Assembly (NCBI GenBank): GCA_963815665.1
Contig: CAWFHN010000013.1
Span: 496,001 to 560,000, forward strand
Source of the DNA: DASUPK01 sp963815665
GTDB lineage: Bacteria; Actinomycetota; Thermoleophilia; Solirubrobacterales; 70-9
Direction: 5' to 3'
Length of the DNA stretch: 64,000 bases
A program made the position numbers and the translations under genes. The notes below the pieces were generated by a model. That model had not been told where the DNA came from. It saw only the letters and a program-made list of their open reading frames with translations, and did no database searches. Within the stretch, counting starts at the first letter, position 1, and each line of letters starts with the position of its first letter. This document shows positions 18,172 to 27,011 of this stretch, piece by piece.

Positions 18172-19598
18172 GGTCCGAGCGGGGTCTGGTTCGGGTCGCA
18201 GTCGACGGTGCCGCCCTGGGTCAGCTGGTCCTGAGTCAGGCCGCGCTCGTTGGAGCCGGGGCAGCGCCGCAGGTCCTTGATGCCGAGGGCGTTTGTGAGA
18301 GCGCTGCCGTTCAGGGTCTGGCAGACGCTGGTCCCGAGCGGAATCTTGAGGATCTCGACGATGTTGGAGCAGGGGACGCCCGCTGACGGCGGGCCGACGC
18401 TGAAGGTATTGGCGGTGGTCGAGATGCGGCCGATCCCTCCGAACGCGTCCGGGAAGCCCGAGTGCCCGAAGTCATCGAACCACCCGGTCAGCTCCGGGCT
18501 GTAGGCACGGAGCGTGGAGAGCTGGGTGAGCGAGTTCTTGAGGGAGTCGGCGGAGGCCGGCAGGGCGCCGGGGCGGGAGGCGCCGTTGCGGTCGATCGGC
18601 CCTACCCCGATCTGGGCAAGCGGGTCCTGGAGGCGGGTGAGCTCGATCAGGTCGTTGTTCTGCCCCGGCGAGTTGATCACGCCGTTCAGGCCCTTGACGG
18701 TGGGGACCGCGTCGCGTGCAAAGCCCCGAAGCCGCTTGGTGAAGGGCTGGAGCTTCCTGGCGACCGGGCGGGTGGCGTCGACGAGCGGCTGGACGTCGTC
18801 GAGGGCCGCGCGGAGGTTGACCGCGGTGGTGTTGAACTGGCGCATGAAGTCGGGCAGCTGTCCGACCGCGGAGGCAAGCGAGGACTGCTCGGAGCCGATC
18901 GTGCCGAGCATGCCGTTCAGGTTCGAGACGAGGGAGGAGATCTCCGGGGACTTCTGATCGAGGGTCGAGGTGAGCGAGGCGGCGTCCACCACCAGGCCCT
19001 CGAGGTTGGCGTTGTCGGAGTTGAGCTCCCCGAAGACCCGCCGGGAGGTGGAGAGGAATGGGTTCAGGTAGTAGAAGCCGCGGTTGGCCTTCGCCCCGAC
19101 CCCGTCGTAGGCGCGGGCGAAGCCCCGGATCACCTCCTGGAGGTGGGAGACGGTCGGCTTGTCGAGGGTGTTGAAGAGCTGGTCGAGGTCGACCTCGGAG
19201 GTCGTGTCGGCCTGGGTGATCTCGCCGCCCGAGGAGATCTTCTGGGAGGCGTTGGTGGTCGGCAGGGAGAGGTCGACGTAGCGGTTGGCGATTCCCGAGA
19301 GCGACTGGGAGCGGACCGTGGCGTGGGTGCCGGCCGGCAGCGGCGTATAGGCCGAATCGGAGATCTCGAGCTTGACCAGGGCCTGGCCCGAGTCGGAGAG
19401 GGAGATCTCCTTGACGGAGCCGACCGGGACGCCGGCGACCGAGACGTTGTTGCCGGTGACCAGCTGCGAGGCGTTCTCGAACTCGGCGGTGACGGTGTAG
19501 CTGGAGCCGCCCCCCACCACCAGGAGCAGGACGACGGCGACCGCGCCGATCAGCGCGAAGATCGCGGCGACCCGCCCGGCGATGCTCGATGTTGGCAC
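18168..19598 (-). CDS. Mce/MlaD-family lipid-transport protein, first of six
   Basis: Head gene of the operon, 476 residues, GTG start with GAGGAG three bases upstream. Anchor at about 9-30, MlaD domain with VSVAGVPVGSV near 53-63 and SLSGIANRYVDLSLP near 95, then long helices to about 310. The C-terminal portion contains cysteines in VPCSNIVEIL, SVCQTL and RRCPGSNERG. No YrbE permease or MlaF ATPase precedes it: upstream lies the divergent GMC oxidoreductase. Confidence 0.88.
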   Translation of the reverse strand: MPTSSIAGRVAAIFALIGAVAVVLLLVVGGGSSYTVTAEFENASQLVTGNNVSVAGVPVGSVKEISLSDSGQALVKLEISDSAYTPLPAGTHATVRSQSLSGIANRYVDLSLPTTNASQKISSGGEITQADTTSEVDLDQLFNTLDKPTVSHLQEVIRGFARAYDGVGAKANRGFYYLNPFLSTSRRVFGELNSDNANLEGLVVDAASLTSTLDQKSPEISSLVSNLNGMLGTIGSEQSSLASAVGQLPDFMRQFNTTAVNLRAALDDVQPLVDATRPVARKLQPFTKRLRGFARDAVPTVKGLNGVINSPGQNNDLIELTRLQDPLAQIGVGPIDRNGASRPGALPASADSLKNSLTQLSTLRAYSPELTGWFDDFGHSGFPDAFGGIGRISTTANTFSVGPPSAGVPCSNIVEILKIPLGTSVCQTLNGSALTNALGIKDLRRCPGSNERGLTQDQLTQGGTVDCDPNQTPLGP

Positions 19599-19632
19599 TG
19601 GCTCCTCTACCTACCCTCGTGTCGCTGCCGTG

Positions 19633-19653
19633 CCTGGGGTACCCATTCCCAGG
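19633..19653. promoter_or_regulatory. Inverted repeat in the Mce / GMC oxidoreductase divergent promoter region
   Basis: CCTGGG at 19633-19638 and CCCAGG at 19648-19653, spaced by nine bases that include GGTACC. It sits 35 bases ahead of the Mce operon start. Nearby, CTACCTA occurs twice (about 19608 and 19662). The 205-base gap must hold both divergent promoters. It does not resemble the KstR sterol-regulon motif. A regulator site is an inference. Confidence 0.35.
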
Positions 19654-19803
19654 TAAGGCGATCTACCTAATACTCTCAGGGGTAATCCACGGCTGCAACG
19701 GGGAACCGTCGCCCAGAGGCGCCGAATTCCGCTTTGGCAAGCCGTTTCGCGCCCTCCGCGCGTTGAGTTGAGATTAAGGTGGAGCGAGCCCCTTGACCAC
19801 CGA

Positions 19804-21483
19804 GTGTCCGTCACCTTGTCTGACGCTGTGTCCACGGATTACGACTTCGACTGGATCGTGATCGGCTCCGGCTTCGGCGGGTCGGTGTCCGCCCTCCGCC
19901 TTGCGGAGAAGGGCTACCGGGTCGCCGTCCTGGAATGCGGCCGGCGCTACCGCGACGAGGACTACGCGAAGTCCGCCTGGAATCTCCGCCGCTACTTCTG
20001 GATGCCGAAGGTCGGGCTCCGCGGGATCTTCCGGATGACCGTCTTCAAGCACGTGTTCATCGTCTCCGGGTCCGGCGTCGGCGGCGGCAGCCTCGGATAT
20101 GCCAACACCCTCTACCGGGCCCGCCCCAGCTTCTTCACCGACCCCCAATGGGGCGAGCTGGCCGACTGGGAGCGGGAGCTCGAACCCCACTACGACACCG
20201 CCGAGCGCATGCTCGGGGTGACCTCCTATGAGGGCGTCGGACCCGCCGACGAGCTCTTGCGGGAGTACGGCGAGGAGATCGGCGTCGGAGACACCTTCAA
20301 GCCGACCCGGGTCGGCGCCTTCTTCGGCGAGCCCGGCGTGGAGGTGGAGGATCCCTACTTCGGCGGCGAGGGGCCCCCGCGCAGCGGTTGCATCCGCTGC
20401 GGCAGCTGCATGATCGGCTGTCGCCACGGGGCCAAGAACACCCTGGTGAAGAACTACCTCTGGTTCGCCGAGAAGCTCGGAGTCACCGTGATGCCCGAGC
20501 GGATGGTCACCGACGTCCGGCCCCTCGGTTCGGAGGACGGGGGCGAGGGGTATGCGGTCGCCAGCCGCCGCTCAGGGGCCTGGCTCGGTCCGAGGAACGC
20601 CCGGACCCTGACCGCGCGCGGAGTCGTCGTGGCGGCGGGCGCCCTCGGCACGAACGAGCTGCTCGCCGGCTGCAGGCACCGGGGCTCCCTCCCCCGGCTC
20701 CCGGACCGGATCGGCCATGTTGTCCGGACGAACTCGGAGTCCGTCCAGACGGTCACCGTCCCCAACGACGACCGGGACTTCGCCAAGTCGGTCGCGATCA
20801 CGTCGAGCATCTACCCGGACCCCGACACGCATGTCGAGGTGGTCACCTACGGCCACGGCGGTGACTTCATGAGCGGGTTGTTCACCGCGTCGACCGGTCC
20901 CGGTACGAGGGTGACCCGGCCGCTCAAGTGGATCGCCGCCCTGCTCCGGCACCCGCTTCGCTCCCTTCGCCTGCTCTGGCCGTTCGGCTGGTCGCGGCGG
21001 ACGATCATCCTGCTCGTCATGCAGACCACCGACGCCGCGATGCGCCTGATCCCGAAGCGGAGGCTCCTCGGCCGGGGCGTCCGGCTGCAGACGGAACAGG
21101 ACCCGGAACGCCCGAACCCGACCTACCTGCCGGAGGCGGCCCGCGTCTCGGACTGGTTCGCCAAGCGGACAGGCGGTGCGGCGCAATCCGCGCTCACCGA
21201 GTCAATGCTGAACATCCCGACTACCGCGCACATCCTGGGCGGAGCCGTGATCGGCGACAGCCCCGAACATGGAGTGGTCGACGCCTCCAACCGCGTCTAC
21301 GGCTACGAGAACCTGATGGTCTGCGACGGCGCGGCAATCCCCGCCAACCCCGGAGTAAATCCAAGCCTGACCATCACCGCTCTCGCAGAGCACGCAATGG
21401 CGCAGGTGCCGCCGAAGGCTGGCGCTGAGCCAGCTCAGCTCCCGGAAGCCGCGCAGCCGGCTCTCGCGCGGGTGGCACCGTAG
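19804..21483 (+). CDS. GMC-family oxidoreductase, cholesterol-oxidase-like
   Basis: FAD-dependent oxidoreductase. The Rossmann motif IVIGSGFGGSVSALRLAEKG lies close to the N-terminus, followed by SGSGVGGGSLGYANTLYRA, a hallmark of the ChoD-like cholesterol oxidase group. A cysteine-rich segment CIRCGSCMIGCRHGAKNTL and the C-terminal HILGGAVIG and NPGVNPSLTITALAEHAM motifs complete the pattern. The start is uncertain: TTG 19768, GTG 19804 and GTG 19828 are all possible, and no well-spaced ribosome binding site decides. It diverges from the Mce operon, which fits steroid or lipid import followed by oxidation, but substrate is not proven; some members act on other alcohols. Confidence 0.82.
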   Translation: MSVTLSDAVSTDYDFDWIVIGSGFGGSVSALRLAEKGYRVAVLECGRRYRDEDYAKSAWNLRRYFWMPKVGLRGIFRMTVFKHVFIVSGSGVGGGSLGYANTLYRARPSFFTDPQWGELADWERELEPHYDTAERMLGVTSYEGVGPADELLREYGEEIGVGDTFKPTRVGAFFGEPGVEVEDPYFGGEGPPRSGCIRCGSCMIGCRHGAKNTLVKNYLWFAEKLGVTVMPERMVTDVRPLGSEDGGEGYAVASRRSGAWLGPRNARTLTARGVVVAAGALGTNELLAGCRHRGSLPRLPDRIGHVVRTNSESVQTVTVPNDDRDFAKSVAITSSIYPDPDTHVEVVTYGHGGDFMSGLFTASTGPGTRVTRPLKWIAALLRHPLRSLRLLWPFGWSRRTIILLVMQTTDAAMRLIPKRRLLGRGVRLQTEQDPERPNPTYLPEAARVSDWFAKRTGGAAQSALTESMLNIPTTAHILGGAVIGDSPEHGVVDASNRVYGYENLMVCDGAAIPANPGVNPSLTITALAEHAMAQVPPKAGAEPAQLPEAAQPALARVAP

Positions 21484-21493
21484 GAGGGGCCCG

Positions 21494-21516
21494 ACGGGCG
21501 CGATACGAGCGCCCGT
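21494..21516. terminator. Strong hairpin between convergent GMC oxidoreductase and sod genes
   Basis: Perfect eight-base arms ACGGGCGC and GCGCCCGT with a seven-base loop, placed just after the GMC stop and before the sod stop on the other strand. No T-run follows on either side, but the position suits a bidirectional terminator. Confidence 0.55.
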
Positions 21517-21548
21517 GGGAGGCTCCTGCGGTGACAGGACCCGCGCGC

Positions 21549-22154
21549 CTAGCCGTTGGCGGATCCGAAATGCTCGGCTGCCTTGGCCCAATTCACTACG
21601 TTCCACCAGGCGTCGAGATAGTCCGGGCGCTTGTTCTGGTACTTCAGGTAGTACGCGTGCTCCCAGACGTCGCAGCCGATGATCGGCGTGCTCCCATCCG
21701 AGATCGGCGAGTCCTGGTTGGCAGTTGACACGACCGCCAGGCCCGAGCCGTCGTGGACCAGCCAGGCCCAGCCTGAGCCGAACTGGCCGATGCCCGCGTT
21801 CTTGAACTCCTCCTTGAAGGAGTCGAGATCCCCGAACGCATCGTTGATCGCGGACGCGAGGTCGCCTTCCGGCTCGCCGCCTCCGTCGGGGCTCATGATC
21901 TCCCAGAAGAAGGAGTGGTTCGAGTGCCCGCCGGCGTTGTTGCGGACGGCGGTCTCCTTGTCGCCCAGGCTCGACAGGTTCTGCAGGACCTCGTTGACGT
22001 CCTTGTCCGCCCACTCGGTGCCCTCGAGGGCGGCGTTCGCCTTGTCCACGTAAGCCTGGTGGTGCTTGTCGTGATGGACGCGCATCGTCTGCTCATCGAT
22101 GTGAGGCTCGAGCGCGTTGTAGTCGTAGGGAAGGTCTGGGACCTCGTATGCCAT
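21549..22154 (-). CDS. Superoxide dismutase, Fe/Mn family
   Basis: Cytosolic enzyme dismutating superoxide. The 201-residue protein has all metal-ligand regions: VHHDKHHQAYV (first His at about 27), GGHSNHSFFWEIM (His near 78-82), and GCDVWEHAYYLKYQNKRPDY (Asp and His near 160). GSGWAWLV is also conserved. The sequence does not let me decide between manganese and iron as the metal. Start ATG 22154 has AAGGAGGG upstream. It diverges from the TMEM64-like gene. Confidence 0.95.
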   Translation of the reverse strand: MAYEVPDLPYDYNALEPHIDEQTMRVHHDKHHQAYVDKANAALEGTEWADKDVNEVLQNLSSLGDKETAVRNNAGGHSNHSFFWEIMSPDGGGEPEGDLASAINDAFGDLDSFKEEFKNAGIGQFGSGWAWLVHDGSGLAVVSTANQDSPISDGSTPIIGCDVWEHAYYLKYQNKRPDYLDAWWNVVNWAKAAEHFGSANG

Positions 22155-22201
22155 CTGCCCTCCTTAGGGGTCGGTGGCCTGCTGCTTCTAATCTAACGAT
22201 C

Positions 22202-22930
22202 GTGCGCAGCGGGCCGCCCGGCGGAGGAACATGGACCGGCGTCGCCGTGACGGTCGCGGGCATCCTGGTCGGGGTCGGGGTGGCCCTGGCGATCCCCTCC
22301 CTGCGCAGCGCGATGAGCGACGCGATCCATGGCAACACGGCCGCCGTCCGCGAGGACCTCAACGGGAACTTCGCCGGAGGGCTGCTGGTGGTCTGGCTCG
22401 CCTTGGTGCACGTGATCGTCTGGTACCCGGCGGAGATCCTCAACGCGGCATCCGGCTACGTGTTCGGCTTCGGCGTCGGATTCCCGCTCGTGCTCGGCGC
22501 GTGGCTGCTGTCCGCACTGGCCTCGTACGCCGTCGGCAGGCACTTCGCCCGGCCCGTCCTGTACCGGATCGCCGGGGAGGAGCGGTTTCAGCGCATCGAG
22601 CGGGTGATCCATCGCGGCGGCGTACTCGTCCTCATCGGGGTTCGCCTGATCCCGATCATGCCGTTCAGCCTGATGGGCTACGTCTGCGGCGCCGCCCGAA
22701 TTCCCCTGTGGCGCTACGCCTGGACGACGGTCGTCGGCTACTCGCTGCTCACGGCCTACTTCACCTATGTGGGCAGCAGGCTCGAGGGCTTCTCGGCCGA
22801 GGACCCGATCCTCTGGATCGGCGGCGGGGCACTGCTGATCTGCATCTTCGGCGTGCGCTTCCTGCTGCCACACCTGACGGCGGACCACGGTGAGGCTCAC
22901 GAGCCCGAGCCCGAGCCGTCGCAGGAGTGA
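22202..22930 (+). CDS. TVP38/TMEM64-family (VTT domain) membrane protein
   Basis: Integral membrane protein of about six helices. The SNARE-associated/VTT signature is visible as NAASGYVFGFGVGFPLVLGAWLLSALASYAVGR in pieces around residues 80-115, followed by RLIPIMPFSLMGYVCGAARIPLWRY. The related DedA/TMEM64 proteins act as lipid scramblases or lipid-carrier transporters; the substrate here is unknown. The frame opens at ATG 22148, inside the sod promoter, so I chose GTG 22202. A -10-like TAATCT (22189-22194) seven bases ahead suggests a leaderless mRNA. The tail is acidic (EPEPEPSQE). Confidence 0.83.
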   Translation: MRSGPPGGGTWTGVAVTVAGILVGVGVALAIPSLRSAMSDAIHGNTAAVREDLNGNFAGGLLVVWLALVHVIVWYPAEILNAASGYVFGFGVGFPLVLGAWLLSALASYAVGRHFARPVLYRIAGEERFQRIERVIHRGGVLVLIGVRLIPIMPFSLMGYVCGAARIPLWRYAWTTVVGYSLLTAYFTYVGSRLEGFSAEDPILWIGGGALLICIFGVRFLLPHLTADHGEAHEPEPEPSQE

Positions 22931-22968
22931 GCGCCTGGCGAGGCCGGCCGCTCTATCCTTCGCCGTCT

Positions 22969-23042
22969 CGGGGCGTGGCGCAGCCTGGTAGCGCGCACCG
23001 TTCGGGTCGGTGAGGTCCCCGGTTCAAATCCGGGCGCCCCGA
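22969..23042 (+). tRNA. tRNA-Pro (anticodon CGG)
   Basis: A complete cloverleaf can be folded. The acceptor stem CGGGGCG pairs with CGCCCCG, with discriminator A; the C1-G72 pair is typical of bacterial tRNA-Pro. The D arm is GCGC-AGCCTGGTA-GCGC, the anticodon stem CACCG/CGGTG holds loop TTCGGGT with anticodon CGG at 23003-23005, and the T arm is CCCGG-TTCAAAT-CCGGG. CCA is not encoded. A broken secreted-protein gene ends six bases beyond it on the other strand. Confidence 0.97.
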
Positions 23043-23047
23043 TTGCC

Positions 23048-26034
23048 TCACCGCCGCTTCGCAGCACCTTGAACTTGCGGACCGCGGGAGCCGAGTCGGC
23101 CAGCCCGGTCGGCCCGATCGCCCTGACCTTGAGCTTGTGCTTGCCGGGCTTGAGCTTCTTCGGGGGCCTGAACGGGCGAGGTGCAGCGGCCTGAACTTGC
23201 CCTTGTCCAGCCTGCACCGGAAGCTGGAGCCCGCCTGGTCGGAGGTGAACTTGAACTTCGGCCGGCGCTTGCGTGTCTTCTTCGGGCCCTTGATCGTCGC
23301 CTCGGGTGCAATGGGCTCGGCCGGATTGACAGGTGTAGGCGTAGGCGTAGGCGTAGGCGTAGGCGTGGGCGTAGGCGGAGTCGGCGCCTTGACCGTGAAG
23401 GCGCGGGTCGCGACCGCCGAGTTGCCCGCGCCGTCGGTTGCCTCGACGCGGAAGGTGTGCGAGCCGTCGGCAAGCGGCGCTCGTAGGGGTGTCGCTGTGG
23501 CCGGGGCCCGAGCAGGTGCCGAAGCTCGGCGTTCCCGTGTCGATCGAGCACTTGAAGCTGATCGGCCCGACCGCGTCCGTCGCGCTGAAGGTGAAGGTGG
23601 GAGTCGAATCGCTGGTGGTCCCGGTGGGTCCTGTGTTCACGGTCACCTGTGGCGGGATCGAGTCCTCGCGTGTAGGGAAGCCCGGTCGCGGAACAGGGCG
23701 AGCTCGATCGCCGGCGACGCTCGGTGGCCATCGCGTAGAAGTCGTGGTGAGGTTCTCGGGGACGGATGCGCCGATGTCCTGGCGAGTCGAAGCTGGTGCC
23801 GGTCCCCGTCCCGGCCAGCGGTCCTGTGCAGTCCGGATCCGTGAACAGGTCCACGCGCGAGCCGCAGTCGGCGTCCGAGCCGGAGACCAGGGGCGAGGTG
23901 TCGTTGCCCGGCGATGTCGGCTTCGTCTCAGTCGGGGTGGGAGCGGTGGGTACGGTGCGCAGTCGGAGTCGATGATCAGCAGCGTTCGAGCAGGTGCTCA
24001 GCTGGCCATCCGGATTGGTGATCGTGATCGTGGCATAGCCGGCCGTGGCGGCCGAGGTGTCGAGGTCGAGCGTCAGGTGGGCTCGGTTGATCACGGTCAC
24101 GCTATTGACCGTCACGTTGTGGTCGACGGTGGCCGAGATGTGGTTGTAGTCGGGATACGGGGAGCCCGGGTCGGTGGGATCAAAGAACCCGGCACCATCG
24201 GGCGCGGTGCCCGTGATCTCCACTGAATGCGGGCTAGCGTCGATCGGGAGGGTGTTCGGCGAGGCGGTCTCCGGGACCGCCGGGGGCGGCGCCTTCAGCT
24301 GAATCACGCGAACCCCCCACGATTGGTTCGCGTTGGCGTATTCCTGGAAGGTCCAGAAGGTCTGGTCGTCGATCGGATCGACCACCGTCTGCGAGTAGTC
24401 GCCCCATCGTCTCGGTGAGTCCTGGCCGATGTTGTAGGGGCTCGAGCTCGATTGGGTGAGGTCGAACTTCTCCGTGGTGCCGAGGGGCTGGAATGCCAAC
24501 CGCCCTGATGAGGCAACCTCGGCGAAGCGCCCACTGCCCGCTGTGCTGGTGTTGAGCGAGGCGTGCCCCTGCCCGTTCATCGCGATCGACGGCATCCAGA
24601 AGAAGCGCGGGTTGGATGGCGGCCGTGTCGAACAAGGTGCCTGACTGGGTCAGGGTCGCGGGTCGAGCTCAGGTCGCCGATCTGGTACCAGCGGGCCCCG
24701 TCCCGGTCGCCGCTACCGCTTCCCACGCCGCTGGAGTTGACCCGGATGTTGTGGGCGGTCCAGAGCGAGTCTGTCCCATCGGGTCCCCTGGCCGATCATC
24801 GCCTCGAAGAGCCGGTCGTCGAGCGCGTCGAGGCCTCCTGTGGTGCCCGAGGCGGGGACTGGGAGCGGCAGGCTGGTGGTCGGCACGGTGACCGTGAGGT
24901 TGTCGGAGATCGTCGGCGTGCCGCCCGGGTCGGAGATCCGGCGCACGTCGAGCCGGCTGAGGAACTGGTTGTCCGGCCCGACGATGTAGCCCGCGCCCAC
25001 GTTCGGGTCCATGTTGGTGGCGGGCTGGGGGGAATCCGGGCCCGGCCCGCTGCCCGACACCAGGTTGCGGAAGGCGGTCACGACGATCGGGCCGCCGTTG
25101 ATCACGCTCGACTTGCGGATCACGTAGGCGCTCGTGCCCGTGAAGTTCCCCGCCGAGATCGAGTCGAACTCGTTGACGCCGATGTAGATAGCGTTCGCGT
25201 CGACTCCGAGCTGCGGATAGTCGGCGAACCGCGACGGGCCGGACGGGGACGGGTCGGCCTCATTGAAGAAGTAGAACGTGAAGCTGCTCTGGCTCGTGAT
25301 CGTCGGTCCGTCGCTGACGGCGAGCATGACGCGGTTGTTGGTGTTCTCGGTGTTGACCGCCGAGACGATCCAGCGCTGCGAGAGCCGGTCGTACTCGACC
25401 CCTGGATCGGTTGGGGAATTGACGGTGCTAGGGAGCGGCGGGCAGTTGCAGACATCCTCCCAGAAGTCCGAGTCGGTCAGGTTGAGCCCGCCGGGGGTCC
25501 CGTCCTTGTCGAAGACCTTGATCCGGCCGTTGACGGAGACGAGGATCTGGCTCGGGCCGACCGCGCCCATCGAGTCGGGAGGAATGAAGCCGGACTCGCT
25601 GAGCTGCGCACCGAGGAAGCTAGTGCCTGGTGTGACGGCCTGACTCGGGGTGATCGCCGCCTTGCCGGTGCGCTGCTGGGGTGCCGCCGGGCCTGCGGCC
25701 TTGGGCGGGCCCCCTTCCTCGCCTGGCTCGGGCTTCTCGCGGACGTCGGGGGAGGCCGACTCGGCGCCGGCCTCGGGGGTCTCACGCGCCGCCTCCTCGC
25801 CCGCCGCGGCACCCTCCGCGTCGGCGCTCGGCGGTCGGGGCGGGCGGGTGCCTGGTCCTCGAATCGCTGGCGCGCCACCAGCTTCGCGACGCTGACGGTC
25901 CGGCCCTCGGATCCGGTCCAGGGCTGCCCCTTGATCGCTTCGGCGTCCTGCCCGCCGTTGTCGCCGGACCGGCTCAGGACCACAGCCACCAGCGCAAGCA
26001 CGACGAGCACCGCAACGGTTGCGCGACGCTTCAT
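23048..26034 (-). pseudogene. Secreted multidomain protein, broken by about ten frameshifts
   Basis: Reads as one extracellular protein spread over all three frames. It starts at ATG 26034 with a signal-anchor (KRRATVAVLVVLALVAVVL) and an Ala/Glu/Pro linker. A domain with GAVGPSQILVSVNGRIKVFDK, DPGVEYDRLSQRWIV and DYPQLGVDANAIYIGVNEF follows, then FFWMPSIAMNGQGHASL, an Ig-like segment, a Pro-Thr linker and a final module (TIKGPKKTRK... KFTSDQAGSSFRCRLDKG... KLKPGKHKLKVRAIG). Frame changes fall near 25845, 24785, 24655, 24615, 23785, 23740, 23668, 23480, 23185 and 23165. Between them the coding sense is good, with few stops, so either decay is recent or the sequence has errors here. The natural stop is taken at 23048. 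Confidence 0.72.
23335..23376. repeat. Hexanucleotide tandem repeat (GTAGGC)7
   Basis: Seven copies of GTAGGC, one changed to GTGGGC. On the minus strand, in the frame that joins the two flanking domains, it encodes alternating Pro-Thr, a common linker in secreted actinobacterial proteins. Slippage here would change length by whole codon pairs and so does not explain the frameshifts. Confidence 0.9.
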
Positions 26035-26056
26035 CGAAGGCCGAGTCTAAGGCCCG

Positions 26057-26959
26057 TCAAGGCGATGTTGTGGGCGGTCGGGGTCGTCTCTTCTTCAGCT
26101 TCAGATTGATCGTCTGGGTGCTCGCGAGGCCTCCCGTCGGGAAGAACGTGACCGTCACCGAGACCTTCAGCCGGCCCTTGCGCAGGAGCCTGCGCTTCGC
26201 CTTGCCGATCGGTGGCGAGCTTGAAGGTGACCGGGCTCTTCACGGCCCGGCTCTTGGGCACCCGCTTCTTCAGGCCCCTGCCCACGACCGTCACGACTCC
26301 GGGATTGGAGGATACGCGGTGATCGAGGCGGTGCCCGTCTTGCGGTCTCGGATGATGGGGCCGATAGTGAAGCCGTTGTCGGGGACGAGGACCGCGAGCA
26401 GGTTGAGCCGGACGCCGTTCACCATGTGGAAGACCCCGCTCGAGCCGTCCGCGATGTCGCCCGAGCGGCTGAGCACCGCGTCGCCGGGTATGGGAAACGT
26501 GCAGGCGCTCGCCAGCCCGCTCTCGTGGAACCCGATCATGTCGCCCGACTCCACGTGGATGCTGGCCCCGACGGTGTTGAGACCGCTCGACAGGGCGTGC
26601 GGCGGAGCCTGGGCGACGACCCGGAAGGCATCGGGATCGGGGGTCCGGCGGAAGATCTTGAGCACGTAGGTCGCGCCGACGCCGGCTGACCTGGTGCTCC
26701 ACGAGGTGATCGTCCCGGCCACCTGCGCGATGTAGAAGTCTCCGCCGGTGACGCTCGGCTGGAGGTAGTCGAGGTCGGGGGTGGTGCAATGGGCCGCGGG
26801 GGTCGTGGCCGGCAGTTGCCCGATCGTCACCGCCGCGCCGGCGGAGGACGACACCGAGAGGGCCGCCGCGCACGCGAGTGCCGCGACGGCGCCGGCTCGC
26901 CGCAGCGCGTGGATTCGTTTGGCTCTGAGCGCGGGCACGCGCCCCGTTCGGCTCTCCAT
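26057..26959 (-). pseudogene. Secreted protein with C-terminal beta module, two frameshifts
   Basis: Starts at ATG 26959 with GGAGGG eleven bases upstream. A Sec signal peptide (basic start, then AGAVAALACAAALSVSSSAGA) precedes a domain of about 190 residues with GGDFYIAQVAGTITSWS, ATYVLKIFRRTPDPDAFRVVAQ and VESGDMIGFHESG. The frame then shifts near 26308 and again near 26205. After both shifts the natural ending is clear: GKAKRRLLRKGRLKVSVTVT, then TQTINLKLKKRRPR and a stop at 26057-26059. That ending is a module I know from many secreted Thermoleophilia proteins. It lies 22 bases upstream of the next broken gene and was probably co-transcribed with it. Confidence 0.72.
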
Positions 26960-27011
26960 GCGATTCCGACCCTCCCCGGTCAAAGCGCAGGGTAGCGGTC
27001 CGGTTGGAGGC

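Noticed and set aside
22897..23100. Minus-strand frame running through the tRNA gene (APGFEPGTSPTRT...)
   Set aside because: This peptide is the well-known translation of the antisense of a tRNA T-arm region, not a protein. The secreted-protein gene ends near 23048.
23335..23376. GTAGGC hexamer array as a CRISPR-like or phase-variable switch
   Set aside because: Units are six bases, contiguous, without spacers. Changes in copy number would keep the frame, so it is neither CRISPR nor an on/off switch; it encodes a Pro-Thr linker.
22969..27000. tRNA-Pro as an integration site for a mobile element
   Set aside because: No copy of the tRNA 3' end was found downstream and there is no integrase or phage-like gene; the broken genes look like host secreted proteins.
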